Source: CTSoil-075 sp042610375
GTDB taxonomy: Bacteria > Bacillota > Negativicutes > DSM-13327
Direction: 5' to 3'
Assembly: GCF_042610375.1 (NCBI RefSeq)
Contig: NZ_JBGJZL010000018.1
Coordinates: 1 to 64,000 of the forward strand
Length of the DNA stretch: 64,000 bases
Numbering within the stretch: position 1 is the first letter of the stretch; every line of letters begins with the position of its first letter. A model generated the notes under the pieces. That model was not told the origin of the DNA and searched no databases. It was given only the letters and a program-made list of their open reading frames with translations. Position numbers and translations under genes: made by a program. Shown in pieces: positions 25,901 through 32,711 of the stretch.

Positions 25901-26131
25901 GGACACCATATCTTCTGTTCCATTAACTTGTAGTTCAATGGATTGGGCCATGGTCTGTTCTACAACTTCAGCATTTGCCCCTGTATAACTACCACTTACA
26001 CTCACTTGTGGTGGTGTAATTTGCGGATATTGAGCTATTGGCAAATTAAATGCGGAAATTAAGCCAACTAGCGTAATTACAATAGATAACACGATCGCAA
26101 AAATGGGACGATCAATAAAAAACTTAGCCAC
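22994..26131 (-). CDS. RND multidrug efflux transporter (AcrB/HAE1 family)
   Basis: 1045 residues, full length for the HAE1 family. MAKFFIDRPIFAIVLSIVITL is the typical N-terminus. Two sets of membrane helices flank large periplasmic loops. The proton-relay region GLVVDDAIIVIEAVEHHM (about 400-418) contains the paired aspartates, and the duplicated region GLAAKNAILIVEYA is seen near 935. It exports drugs or other hydrophobic compounds across the envelope together with the adaptor encoded 11 bases upstream. No outer-membrane TolC-like gene is in the window, so the third component must come from elsewhere. Presence of RND implies a two-membrane cell. Confidence 0.95.
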   Translation of the reverse strand: MAKFFIDRPIFAIVLSIVITLVGLISAFNLPIAQYPQITPPQVSVSGSYTGANAEVVEQTMAQSIELQVNGTEDMVSMTSTSSDSGSYTLTAKFDLSKNADMATVQTQNRVAQANASLPTEVTTAGLTTRKVSPDNSLIFTLSSPKGTYDSTFLKNYGSIYLVEDLKRIKGVGNIMEYGADYGMRIWLHPDKMAQLGLTGSDVSNAITTQNVQAPAGTIGQRPTAAQQEFQYSARVQGRLTEPSEFENIIISSKDNNFIRLKDIATVEMGGKDYGFQAFLNGDQAVAFAVQLTTDANALETITKVQQALEEASKKFPSDVSYFSVVDNTKFVRESMKEVAKTFAEALLLVLLVVFLFLQSWRATLIPMLAIPVSLIGTFGAFMVMGFSINTLTLFAMVLAIGLVVDDAIIVIEAVEHHMRYNGMSPKDATKLAMSEVSGPVVAIAFVLASVFIPVAFFGGTTGVLYKQFALTIAVSMALSAIVALSLTPALCALVLKPHDPNAHSGILETFFNKFNDLFEATVERYGKGLAKFIKRSALGVVFLAVLLLVTGKLFQLVPSSFVPSEDQGYFISSISLPEAASANRTANVANKIADDIRKQPGVTDAIIVQGYDILAGAAKANSAIIFTRLDSWDERMAPGLGVQDQVMKVLMNGSHVPEARVVSFNAPSLPGIGTVGGFTLMIEDKGGNTIEQMDKISKEFMAAARKRPEIGMIYSTFGIDTPGYRFDVDREKAEQLGVPVKDVFTALQTFLGGVQVNDFNRFGRTYKVVMQADEKFRNDVEDTRFFFVRSSSGAMIPLNTLLKPQTITAPPVIKRYNGYRAIQVGGNQAPGYSSGQALAALEEVAAQTLPTDFSYEWADQSREEKISAGRAPFVFGFALLFVFLCLAALYESFGIPFAVLLSVPTGIFGAFLFQYVRNLQNDVYMQIGMVMLIGLAAKNAILIVEYAKVRVDRGMDPVSAAIEAAKLRLRPIIMTSLAFIIGCLPLVIATGAGAGARNSMGTAVVGGMLAATTLGIFLIPVLFVLIENGVGMIKNYRVKHTKTL

Positions 26132-26142
26132 CCGATTACCTC

Positions 26143-27306
26143 CTATTGCTTCGCCGGAGTTTGTAAATCATCCGGGCCGATCATTATTACCGTTACAGGT
26201 GTTCCCGGCGGAGTCTTCATAAAGCCTTCTACGACAATACGATCATTTGCTGTCACGCCTTCATTTACAACCCACATATTACCAACTTTTGTACCCATTT
26301 TAACGGCCCGCGTTTCGGTCTTCTCACCTTCGACGACAACCGTAACGAGAGTTTTATCCAGCATTTGCTGAACAGCTCGTTGTGGAATTAATAAGGCTCC
26401 TGGACGGACCTCACTTTGAACTGCAACACGAGCAAACATACCAGGTACAAGCAGCTTGTTAGGATTAGCAAAAGAGGCCTTAAAACTTAATGTCCCTGTG
26501 CCAGTTGTTAACCCTTTATCTACCTGTTCGATTTGTCCAGTGATTGGATAGGTAGAACCATCACTGAGAATAAGTTTCAAGTTTTGTCCCCACTCAGTTG
26601 GAGAGGCACCTGGTTGAGTTTTAGCAAACTGTAAATATTCATTTTCACTCATACTAAACTTTACCATGACTGGATCAATGGAAGAAATCGTAGCCATAAT
26701 TGTCGATCCAGCTGACACAAAGCTACCTACACTTAAGTCATTAATATCAATTTTACCATTAAGGGGGGAAAGAATAACTGTGTCTTGAATATCTTCTTGC
26801 GCTTGCTGTACTTTAGCCCAATTTGCCTGAGCAGCAGCGGCGTTTTGTTGTTCAACAGCTACTGCATTATCTAAAGTTTGCTGGGAAACAGCACCTTGTG
26901 ATGCAAGTTGATTGTATCTGCCAACCTCTTTGCGTGCATTCGCAAGTAAAGCTTCTGATTGTGCTGCTGTTGCTTGATTTGTCAGTAATGCAGAGTTATA
27001 TTGGCGACTGTCAATACGGAACAGCGGCTGACCTTCTGAAACAGTAGCCCCTCCTGTTACCATCTTAGCCACAATATTACCTGATACTTTTGCCCGAATT
27101 TGAACTTCATTTTTCGCTTCTACCGCTCCGACAAATTCGTATGTAATCGGCGTATCTTTCTGCATAACCTGCATAACTTTTACCTCTACAGCCTGGGGAG
27201 CTGGTTTTGCGACTTGACTACTGCACCCACTCACCGCAACCATCCCAATTAAAAAAGTGAGTAAAGCGACATATTGCCAACTTTTTTTTGATCTCATATG
27301 AACCAA
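26143..27306 (-). CDS. RND efflux periplasmic adaptor (membrane fusion) lipoprotein
   Basis: 387 residues from TTG 27306, with GGAGGT 8 bases upstream; ATG 27297 would be spaced too far. Signal peptide with lipobox VAVSGC ends near residue 28, so the mature protein is a lipoprotein. Lipoyl-type and hairpin regions are visible (AKVSGNIVAKMVTGGATVSEGQPLF near 80-105, an alanine/glutamine-rich coiled coil near 110-170, ILSPLNGKIDINDLSVGSFV near 180). It links the inner-membrane pump to an outer-membrane channel. First gene of a two-gene operon. A palindrome between promoter region and ribosome binding site could be a repressor site. Confidence 0.93.
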   Translation of the reverse strand: MVHMRSKKSWQYVALLTFLIGMVAVSGCSSQVAKPAPQAVEVKVMQVMQKDTPITYEFVGAVEAKNEVQIRAKVSGNIVAKMVTGGATVSEGQPLFRIDSRQYNSALLTNQATAAQSEALLANARKEVGRYNQLASQGAVSQQTLDNAVAVEQQNAAAAQANWAKVQQAQEDIQDTVILSPLNGKIDINDLSVGSFVSAGSTIMATISSIDPVMVKFSMSENEYLQFAKTQPGASPTEWGQNLKLILSDGSTYPITGQIEQVDKGLTTGTGTLSFKASFANPNKLLVPGMFARVAVQSEVRPGALLIPQRAVQQMLDKTLVTVVVEGEKTETRAVKMGTKVGNMWVVNEGVTANDRIVVEGFMKTPPGTPVTVIMIGPDDLQTPAKQ

Positions 27307-27328
27307 TTCATTTACCTCCTAACTATTG

Positions 27329-27342
27329 TGACTAACCAGTCA
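27329..27342. promoter_or_regulatory. Candidate repressor operator of the RND operon
   Basis: A palindrome TGACT-N4-AGTCA lies 10 bases upstream of the adaptor ribosome binding site. Sites of this kind are common for TetR-family efflux repressors, though no such regulator gene is in the window. Confidence 0.4.
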
Positions 27343-27435
27343 TTAAAGTCTTATTCGACTCAATCAATACAATTCCTTCCTGTAATTTCTTTTTTTTATA
27401 AATTATTATTCTTTTTTTAAATAATAATTTATAAA

Positions 27436-27499
27436 AAAGAAAAGACTTGGATTGCGCCAAGTCTTCAGGCGTCGGCAAAAGCTTGAGTCCTTCTTACTT
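27436..27499 (-). repeat. Structured repeat element, copy 1 (before the RND operon)
   Basis: Counterpart of 22819-22880. On the minus strand GAAGTAAGAAG is followed by a TCAAG../..CTTGG outer helix, an inner CTTT/GAAG pairing and the terminator hairpin GACTTGG-loop-CCAAGTC with TTTTCTTTTTT. It sits 60 bases past the hotdog gene stop and about 130 bases before the adaptor start, so it can terminate the upstream operon or attenuate entry into the pump genes. Confidence 0.65.
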
Positions 27500-27558
27500 C
27501 AAACCGAAAAAAGATTACTATATTGATTCTATAACATACTATTTTTTTATGAAGTTGA

Positions 27559-27990
27559 TCATGTAAGTCTTAAGCATAGCCAAGTTGCTTCTAAAATTTT
27601 CTGTCCTTTATAAAAAGCAACTCCCGTTTGTTTTAGTACTTTATCGGAAACTTTAAGGTTTTTTACGACCATTTTAACAGTTGCCTTCGATTTAACATAA
27701 CCAAAAAAATGAACATTTTCCAATGAAGCTAATCCCCAGGACGCTTTTTGAAAAATACCAATTTGAGTTACGCCTGCCCCACCGCATTGTACCATTGATT
27801 CGATAAGAATAACGCCTGGAACGATTTTCTCTCCTGAAAAATTCTCTTGGTAAAATAAAAAAGATGTATTATAAGTTTTTATTCCTACTGTTTCATTTCT
27901 ATCTGCAGATAGAATTTCATCAACAAATAAAAAAGGGTAACGCTGAGGAAGTAACTGCTCAATCTCAGACAAAAATTCGCCTCCTGACAA
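27559..27990 (-). CDS. FabZ-like hotdog protein lacking the catalytic histidine
   Basis: 143 residues, the usual FabZ length. The family frame is clear: LLPQRYPFLFVDEI at 13-26 corresponds to the FabZ LPHRYPFLLVDRV segment, and VPGVILIESMVQ at 57-68 carries the conserved catalytic glutamate (E64). However, the FabZ GHFP motif reads ENFS here, so the catalytic histidine is Asn50, and the histidine of LPHR is Gln16. A normal 3-hydroxyacyl-ACP dehydratase activity is therefore unlikely. Last gene of the bioY-thiolase-ligase series, 65 bases after the ligase. It may be a thioesterase-like or acyl-binding partner for the product of the other two enzymes. Confidence 0.78.
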   Translation of the reverse strand: MSGGEFLSEIEQLLPQRYPFLFVDEILSADRNETVGIKTYNTSFLFYQENFSGEKIVPGVILIESMVQCGGAGVTQIGIFQKASWGLASLENVHFFGYVKSKATVKMVVKNLKVSDKVLKQTGVAFYKGQKILEATWLCLRLT

Positions 27991-28055
27991 TGTATATGCA
28001 TTGAATTAAGGATTATACGTGGCACTTCAATTTTTTATTGCAACTTATACATTCT

Positions 28056-29378
28056 TCATTGTAATTGTCGTTTCAGCCCCATCCTATCAATTTTACCACT
28101 TTTATTTAATGGTATTTCATCAATAAAAATAATCTTACTCGGGCAATAATGAGGGCGCATTTTTCTTCGACAAAACTCTATAATATCTCCACTCATCAAT
28201 GTCTTACTCTTTTTCACAATCCATGCACATACTTTTTGACCTCTGATCGAATCATCAATACCGCCAACAACAACATCTGCAATACCAGGACATTGAAGTA
28301 AGACTTTTTCAACTTGTTCAGGAATCACTTTGATCCCTCCCGCATTGATCAGCCCCTGCTTGCGGCCCAGCAAATATAAATAACCGTCTGCATCAATTCG
28401 ACCTAAATCTCCGACTGTCGCCTTGGGTCTATAGTCTGGAGCAAGATATGGACTTTGAGCCCATATACAATCATCCTCAATCGTAAGTATGACACCAGGA
28501 AAGGCTTTGCCGACAGATTCAGGATTGAGCAAAAGATCTTCCGCTGTTGAATAACTTACATGCCCAAGTTCACTTGCGCCATAATATTCATAGATCTTTG
28601 CCTGAGGAAATTTTTCCACTAGCTTTTGTACTGTTTCTTGGTCAATTTTTGCTCCTGCGGTAACGATTGATGTGACCTGAGGAAGAGAACTTTTCATAAC
28701 TTTTAGTAAGATTCGATAATTAGCCGGAACCATAAAAATAGCACTAATATCATGATTCATCATGTCTTTCAGCCAAGTACGCGGCAGACTATGACTTGCC
28801 ATCACAACCGTACCACCCTCAGAAAAAACGTGTAGACATGCATTCAAATTTGCCGTATAAACAAGCGAACTAACCAAATAAAGAGTATCTAAACCAGAAA
28901 TAGTAAAGGTCTTACTTTGAATAGGAAACCCCCTACTCCAACTCTGATGATCTCGCCATATCAACTTAGGTGTGCCCGTACTTCCTGAGCTTAAAGCACC
29001 TAGAAAAAGATCTTCCTGATTTATTTTAGGAAATTCCGATACTACCTCTGTTGAAAGTTGAAAATTTTCATCAATATATAAATTAATGTTGTGCCTTTCC
29101 ATCAATTCTATACATACTTCCTCTGAAGTTGACGAATCGATGAAAACACATGCACCACCGACTTTTAGAATACCAAAGAAATAGAGTAATTGTGATACAG
29201 GATTTACAAGTTTGACAAGTATCTTATCACCTTTTTTTATGTGTGTACCTAGCTGATAAGCTAACTCATCAACATTCTGTATAAATTCACCATAAGTGAG
29301 CTGTATCTTTCCGTAAATCAAACATTTCTTATTAGTATCAAAATCCTGAATGTGATCAAATATTTGATGAATCAGCAC
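28056..29378 (-). CDS. AMP-forming acyl-CoA ligase (YhfT-like)
   Basis: About 440 residues. GTG 29378 has AAAGGTG 9 bases upstream; GTG 29390 is an alternative without a ribosome binding site. ANL-superfamily motifs are in order: the P-loop SSGSTGTPK, YYGASELGHVSY, the hinge LYLLGRKQGLINAGG with IKVIPEQVE, and the C-terminal catalytic lysine in NKSGKIDR. It activates a carboxylic acid with ATP and CoA. Together with the thiolase and BioY it corresponds to the Bacillus subtilis yhfU-yhfT-yhfS group, which is known to be BirA-controlled. The substrate is unknown; a biotin-precursor acid is an attractive but unproven idea. Confidence 0.87.
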   Translation of the reverse strand: MLIHQIFDHIQDFDTNKKCLIYGKIQLTYGEFIQNVDELAYQLGTHIKKGDKILVKLVNPVSQLLYFFGILKVGGACVFIDSSTSEEVCIELMERHNINLYIDENFQLSTEVVSEFPKINQEDLFLGALSSGSTGTPKLIWRDHQSWSRGFPIQSKTFTISGLDTLYLVSSLVYTANLNACLHVFSEGGTVVMASHSLPRTWLKDMMNHDISAIFMVPANYRILLKVMKSSLPQVTSIVTAGAKIDQETVQKLVEKFPQAKIYEYYGASELGHVSYSTAEDLLLNPESVGKAFPGVILTIEDDCIWAQSPYLAPDYRPKATVGDLGRIDADGYLYLLGRKQGLINAGGIKVIPEQVEKVLLQCPGIADVVVGGIDDSIRGQKVCAWIVKKSKTLMSGDIIEFCRRKMRPHYCPSKIIFIDEIPLNKSGKIDRMGLKRQLQ

Positions 29379-29383
29379 GTTTT

Positions 29384-30538
29384 TTAGCACCTTTCAATAA
29401 GGGTTGCAATTCCCATACCGCCCACAGCACCGATGGAAGCAATCCCAAATCGCCCTTCTATCTGTTCTAAGGCTTTTAGTAAATGCAATAAAATAATGGC
29501 TCCAGAAGCTCCATAAGGATGGCCATAAGCAAGTGCACCCCCTAGCATATTGGTCTTCTCTAAGCTAAAATTCAATTGCTGACAACATGCTAGTATTTTA
29601 ACAGCAAAAGCCTCATTGATTTCAAGAGCATCAATTTCGTTTAGGTCTAACCCCTGTTTCAGCACTAGCTTTTGAATGGCTGGAACAGGACTCAAAGGAA
29701 AGAGATTGGGGTCACAACCGCAGCTGACTGTTCCTCTGATCAACGCCTGGGGCTTTAAATTATATTTTTTAACTGCTTGCTTTGATGCAAGGAGAATAAC
29801 AGCTGCGCCATCATGTTTTAGACAAGTATTACCTGCCGTAATATCTCCATCATCTCTAAAAACAGGTTTCATTCTTTCTAAAAGTTTAAGGCTCATGCCT
29901 TTTCGTATACATTCATCAGAATCAATGATTTTTCCAGACACCGCGATGGGAGTCATAATTTCTTTTAGCAAACCTTTTTCTTGAATTAAAAATGCTCTCT
30001 TATGACTCTCAAGCGCTAATATATCCATTTCGTTTCTCGAAATATTCATCAGTTTAGCAAGATTTTCTGCTGCTTCACCAATTTCTGGATCACCAATAGC
30101 AGGGGTAGAAAAGGGTGCTCTTTCATAATATACATCGTCCCCTTGGAAACGTGGATCTGTCGAATTAAATTGCCGCCTTGGAGCCATACTCGTGCTTTCG
30201 ACTCCTCCGGCTATGACAAGATCAGCCTGGCCTGCCATGATTTGGTTCGTGGCTACCTGAATAGCACTTAACCCCGAACCACACTGAGAATCAACAGTGA
30301 GTGCGGGAGTGCTGTAAGGCCATCCCGCTTCAAGTGCAGAAACCCGGGCAATATTCCCCCCCGGCCCCACTGCATTCCCCAGTACAATTTGCTCTATGTC
30401 ACTAGGTGATAGTTTATAGTGAGCGATAACGTCATTGAGAACAATAGACGCTAATTGTTCTGGCAATAAATCTTTTAGAAAACCACCTGTTTTTCCAATT
30501 GGTGTTCGCCTGCCGCCAATTAAATATACCTCGTTCAT
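29384..30538 (-). CDS. Thiolase-family protein (YhfS-like) lacking the second catalytic cysteine
   Basis: 384 residues, standard thiolase length. The nucleophile C86 is present (DSQCGSGLSAI), as are the NEAFA block and the histidine of GGALAYGHPYGASG. The second catalytic cysteine, normally in a CxGGGxG motif near the C-terminus, is replaced: the segment reads IGAVGGMG with Gly370 at that position. Condensation or cleavage by the classical two-cysteine mechanism is therefore doubtful, and it may be a synthase or acyltransferase variant. It starts 4 bases inside bioY and ends just before the ligase gene, so all are one operon behind a BirA operator. Confidence 0.85.
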   Translation of the reverse strand: MNEVYLIGGRRTPIGKTGGFLKDLLPEQLASIVLNDVIAHYKLSPSDIEQIVLGNAVGPGGNIARVSALEAGWPYSTPALTVDSQCGSGLSAIQVATNQIMAGQADLVIAGGVESTSMAPRRQFNSTDPRFQGDDVYYERAPFSTPAIGDPEIGEAAENLAKLMNISRNEMDILALESHKRAFLIQEKGLLKEIMTPIAVSGKIIDSDECIRKGMSLKLLERMKPVFRDDGDITAGNTCLKHDGAAVILLASKQAVKKYNLKPQALIRGTVSCGCDPNLFPLSPVPAIQKLVLKQGLDLNEIDALEINEAFAVKILACCQQLNFSLEKTNMLGGALAYGHPYGASGAIILLHLLKALEQIEGRFGIASIGAVGGMGIATLIERC

Positions 30539-31086
30539 GGACGTACTCGATTATGAGGCAATCGTTTATTGATAGCCACTGCAACAATTGTAGCGACAAA
30601 AGCTTTAAATAAATCACCTGGTATATAAGGAAGTGCACCGACTGTGATGGCCTTTTCGAGTCCCATGCCTGTCACATAACTGAGCCATAATACCCCAAAA
30701 AGATAAACAATGATGATTCCACCTATGACATTCGCTAGAGCAAGACGCCAAACTTTATTTTGTTTCCCTTTTAAGAATGCAATGGCCATAGCGCCAACTA
30801 AATAACCAATCAAATATCCACCTCGTGGGCCAACAATTATACCAATACCTCCAGTCATACCTGCAAAAACAGGTACACCAACGGCACCGAGTAACAAAAA
30901 GGTCAGCACACTATAGCCAGCCTGACGCACCGTTAATATGCCTCCTGCCAACATAATGGCTAAGGATTGACCTGTAATAGGAACGGGGCTTATTGGTATG
31001 GGGATGGACACTAACCCAAGCACCGCAATCAAAGCTGCAAAAAGTGCTGAATAAATAAAACCAGTTAATTGATCTTTCTTATACAT
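30535..31086 (-). CDS. bioY: BioY, biotin transporter substrate-binding membrane subunit
   Basis: 183 residues with about six membrane helices. The BioY core is plain: ISPVPITGQSLAIMLAGGIL near 31-50 and GPRGGYLIGYLVGAMAI near 86-102. ATG 31086 follows GGAGGA. BioY is the S-component of biotin ECF transporters and can work with shared energising subunits, which are not in this window. It leads the operon with thiolase, ligase and hotdog genes. A BirA operator overlaps its promoter, so expression should fall when biotin is plentiful. Biotin uptake also serves the biotin-dependent decarboxylase at 3.7 kb. Confidence 0.93.
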   Translation of the reverse strand: MYKKDQLTGFIYSALFAALIAVLGLVSIPIPISPVPITGQSLAIMLAGGILTVRQAGYSVLTFLLLGAVGVPVFAGMTGGIGIIVGPRGGYLIGYLVGAMAIAFLKGKQNKVWRLALANVIGGIIIVYLFGVLWLSYVTGMGLEKAITVGALPYIPGDLFKAFVATIVAVAINKRLPHNRVRP

Positions 31087-31133
31087 GATAATCCTCCGAA
31101 ATACAATATTTTAATCTATGATCACTAAGAAAA

Positions 31134-31187
31134 AGTATAAATCACCCTCATAATGTTGTCAACCGATATTCTCTCTTAGGTTAACTG
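31134..31187 (-). promoter_or_regulatory. bioY: Sigma-70 promoter with overlapping BirA operator for the bioY operon
   Basis: On the minus strand TTGACA (31162-31157) and TATACT (31139-31134) are separated by 17 bases, a near-ideal promoter. The -35 box is inside one half of an inverted repeat: GTTAACC (about 31186-31179), a 14-base spacer, then GGTTGACAA (31164-31156). GTTAACC-N14-GGTTGAC matches the known Firmicute BirA operator pattern. BirA binding would block RNA polymerase directly. Confidence 0.85.
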
Positions 31188-31201
31188 TGAATAAAAGTAA
31201 T

Positions 31202-31231
31202 AAAAAAAGGACTTGGCTTACGCCAAATCCT
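31202..31231 (-). terminator. Terminator of the purine operon
   Basis: A 10-bp stem (AGGATTTGGC pairing with GCCAAGTCCT, loop GTAA) is followed by seven T on the minus strand, 36 bases after the permease stop. The hairpin core is similar to those of the two structured repeats near the RND operon. Confidence 0.85.
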
Positions 31232-31266
31232 ATGATTGATGATTTATCCAATGACCAAGTCTCTCT

Positions 31267-32580
31267 TTATGAATTCTTTTCTTGACCAGCACCATTTAGA
31301 ATTACATTCAAAACAATCGCTGTTATACTCCCAGCAGTAATACCGCTGTGAAGAATAACTTGTGCCCAGCTAGGGAAATTTTTATAAAACTCTGGAACAG
31401 CTAAAGTAATCATCCCAATACCGAGGCTCACAGCAACAACCATAATATTATGTGTGCCCTCAAATTGTACTTTGGAAAGGGTTTTAATACCACTCGCCGC
31501 TACCATACCAAACATAGCAATCCCTGCACCACCAAGCACTGGAACAGGAAGAGATGAAATGACCGCTGCAAATTTAGGGAATAAACCAAGAGCCACTAGA
31601 ATGACTCCAGCAGCCGCTACAACAAAACGGCTCTTTACTTTAGTTAAACCCACTAAACCGACATTTTGAGCAAATGCAGTATAAGGGAAACTATTCAAAA
31701 TACCACCTAACATTGTAGAAAATCCATCAGCTCGTAAGCAACGGCTTAAATCTTCAGCATCAATTTCTTTCTCGACAATTTCAGCAACAGCAATACAATC
31801 ACCTGTTGTTTCCGTCATAACAACCAACATCACAATAACCATGGCGGCTATGGATGCAAGATCAAAAGTAGGCATACCAAAGTAGAAAGGAGTGGTGATA
31901 CCAAACCAGCTCGCACTTGCCACTTGAGAAAACTTAACCAAACCTAAAGGAATAGCAATGAGAGTACCTGTAATGAGTCCTAATAAAACTGCAATATTAC
32001 TTAAGAAACCCTTGAAATAACGATAGAAAAATAGCACAAGCATTAAAGTCACTAACGCCAAACCAATATAAGGTGCTGCCGCAAAATCTTTCGCTGCAGG
32101 ATTTCCACCAGCTGCCCATCTCACAGCTACAGGCATGAGGGTTACACCAATTAAACTAATGATACTACCAGTCACAACAGGAGGGAAAAATCGTAATAAA
32201 CGGCTAAAATAAGGAGCAACTAAATACGTGACAATCCCCGCCACAATAATTGAACCATAAATACCTTGCAAACCGTGTGACTTACCAATAATGATCATCG
32301 GCGTCACAGCCGCAAAGGTAACACCTTGAATAATAGGAATCCGAATCCCCATGTTCCAAAAACCAATGGTCTGGATAATTGTAGCAATCCCACAAGTTAA
32401 CAAATCTGCATTAATTAGGTAAATCAATTGTTCTTGAGATAACCCTAGGGCATTGGCAAGAATCAAAGGAACAGCCACAGCACCTGCATACATGGCTAGC
32501 ACATGCTGTAAGCCATAAGTAAATAATTTTCCGAAAGGTAACATTTCATCAACAGGATGAATTGAATTTTGGTCTTTCAT
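31267..32580 (-). CDS. NCS2-family xanthine/uracil permease
   Basis: 437 residues from ATG 32580, with GAGGAGG; the longer frame to 32673 has no ribosome binding site and adds an unrelated tail. NCS2 nucleobase:cation symporter with the characteristic motifs QHVLAMYAGAVAVPLI near the N-terminus, the QTIGFWNMGIRIPIIQG block, and TTGDCIAVAEIVEKE for the substrate region. It follows the three xanthine dehydrogenase genes, so xanthine or hypoxanthine uptake is more likely than uracil. Paired hairpins in the 130-base gap upstream could set its expression relative to the dehydrogenase. Confidence 0.9.
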   Translation of the reverse strand: MKDQNSIHPVDEMLPFGKLFTYGLQHVLAMYAGAVAVPLILANALGLSQEQLIYLINADLLTCGIATIIQTIGFWNMGIRIPIIQGVTFAAVTPMIIIGKSHGLQGIYGSIIVAGIVTYLVAPYFSRLLRFFPPVVTGSIISLIGVTLMPVAVRWAAGGNPAAKDFAAAPYIGLALVTLMLVLFFYRYFKGFLSNIAVLLGLITGTLIAIPLGLVKFSQVASASWFGITTPFYFGMPTFDLASIAAMVIVMLVVMTETTGDCIAVAEIVEKEIDAEDLSRCLRADGFSTMLGGILNSFPYTAFAQNVGLVGLTKVKSRFVVAAAGVILVALGLFPKFAAVISSLPVPVLGGAGIAMFGMVAASGIKTLSKVQFEGTHNIMVVAVSLGIGMITLAVPEFYKNFPSWAQVILHSGITAGSITAIVLNVILNGAGQEKNS

Positions 32581-32628
32581 CTTTTTCCTCCTCATATAAG
32601 TTGAATTAAATTGTATAAAGATAATCGC

Positions 32629-32663
32629 CAGGAATGGTCTATGACCTAATAGCCATTCCTGAC
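32629..32663. other. Intergenic hairpin upstream of the purine permease
   Basis: A 9-bp inverted repeat (CAGGAATGG and its complement) encloses a smaller palindromic loop. The arm matches the hairpin at 2494-2528. It lies between the molybdenum subunit and permease genes, without a T-run, so it is probably a transcript-stability or partial-termination element. Confidence 0.5.
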
Positions 32664-32711
32664 AGACTAACAATATAGAGCATGAATTCTTTACTTTTTG
32701 TATATCAGTTA

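Noticed and set aside
27559..27990. Calling this gene fabZ
   Set aside because: The catalytic histidine is replaced and it is not in a fatty acid synthesis cluster.
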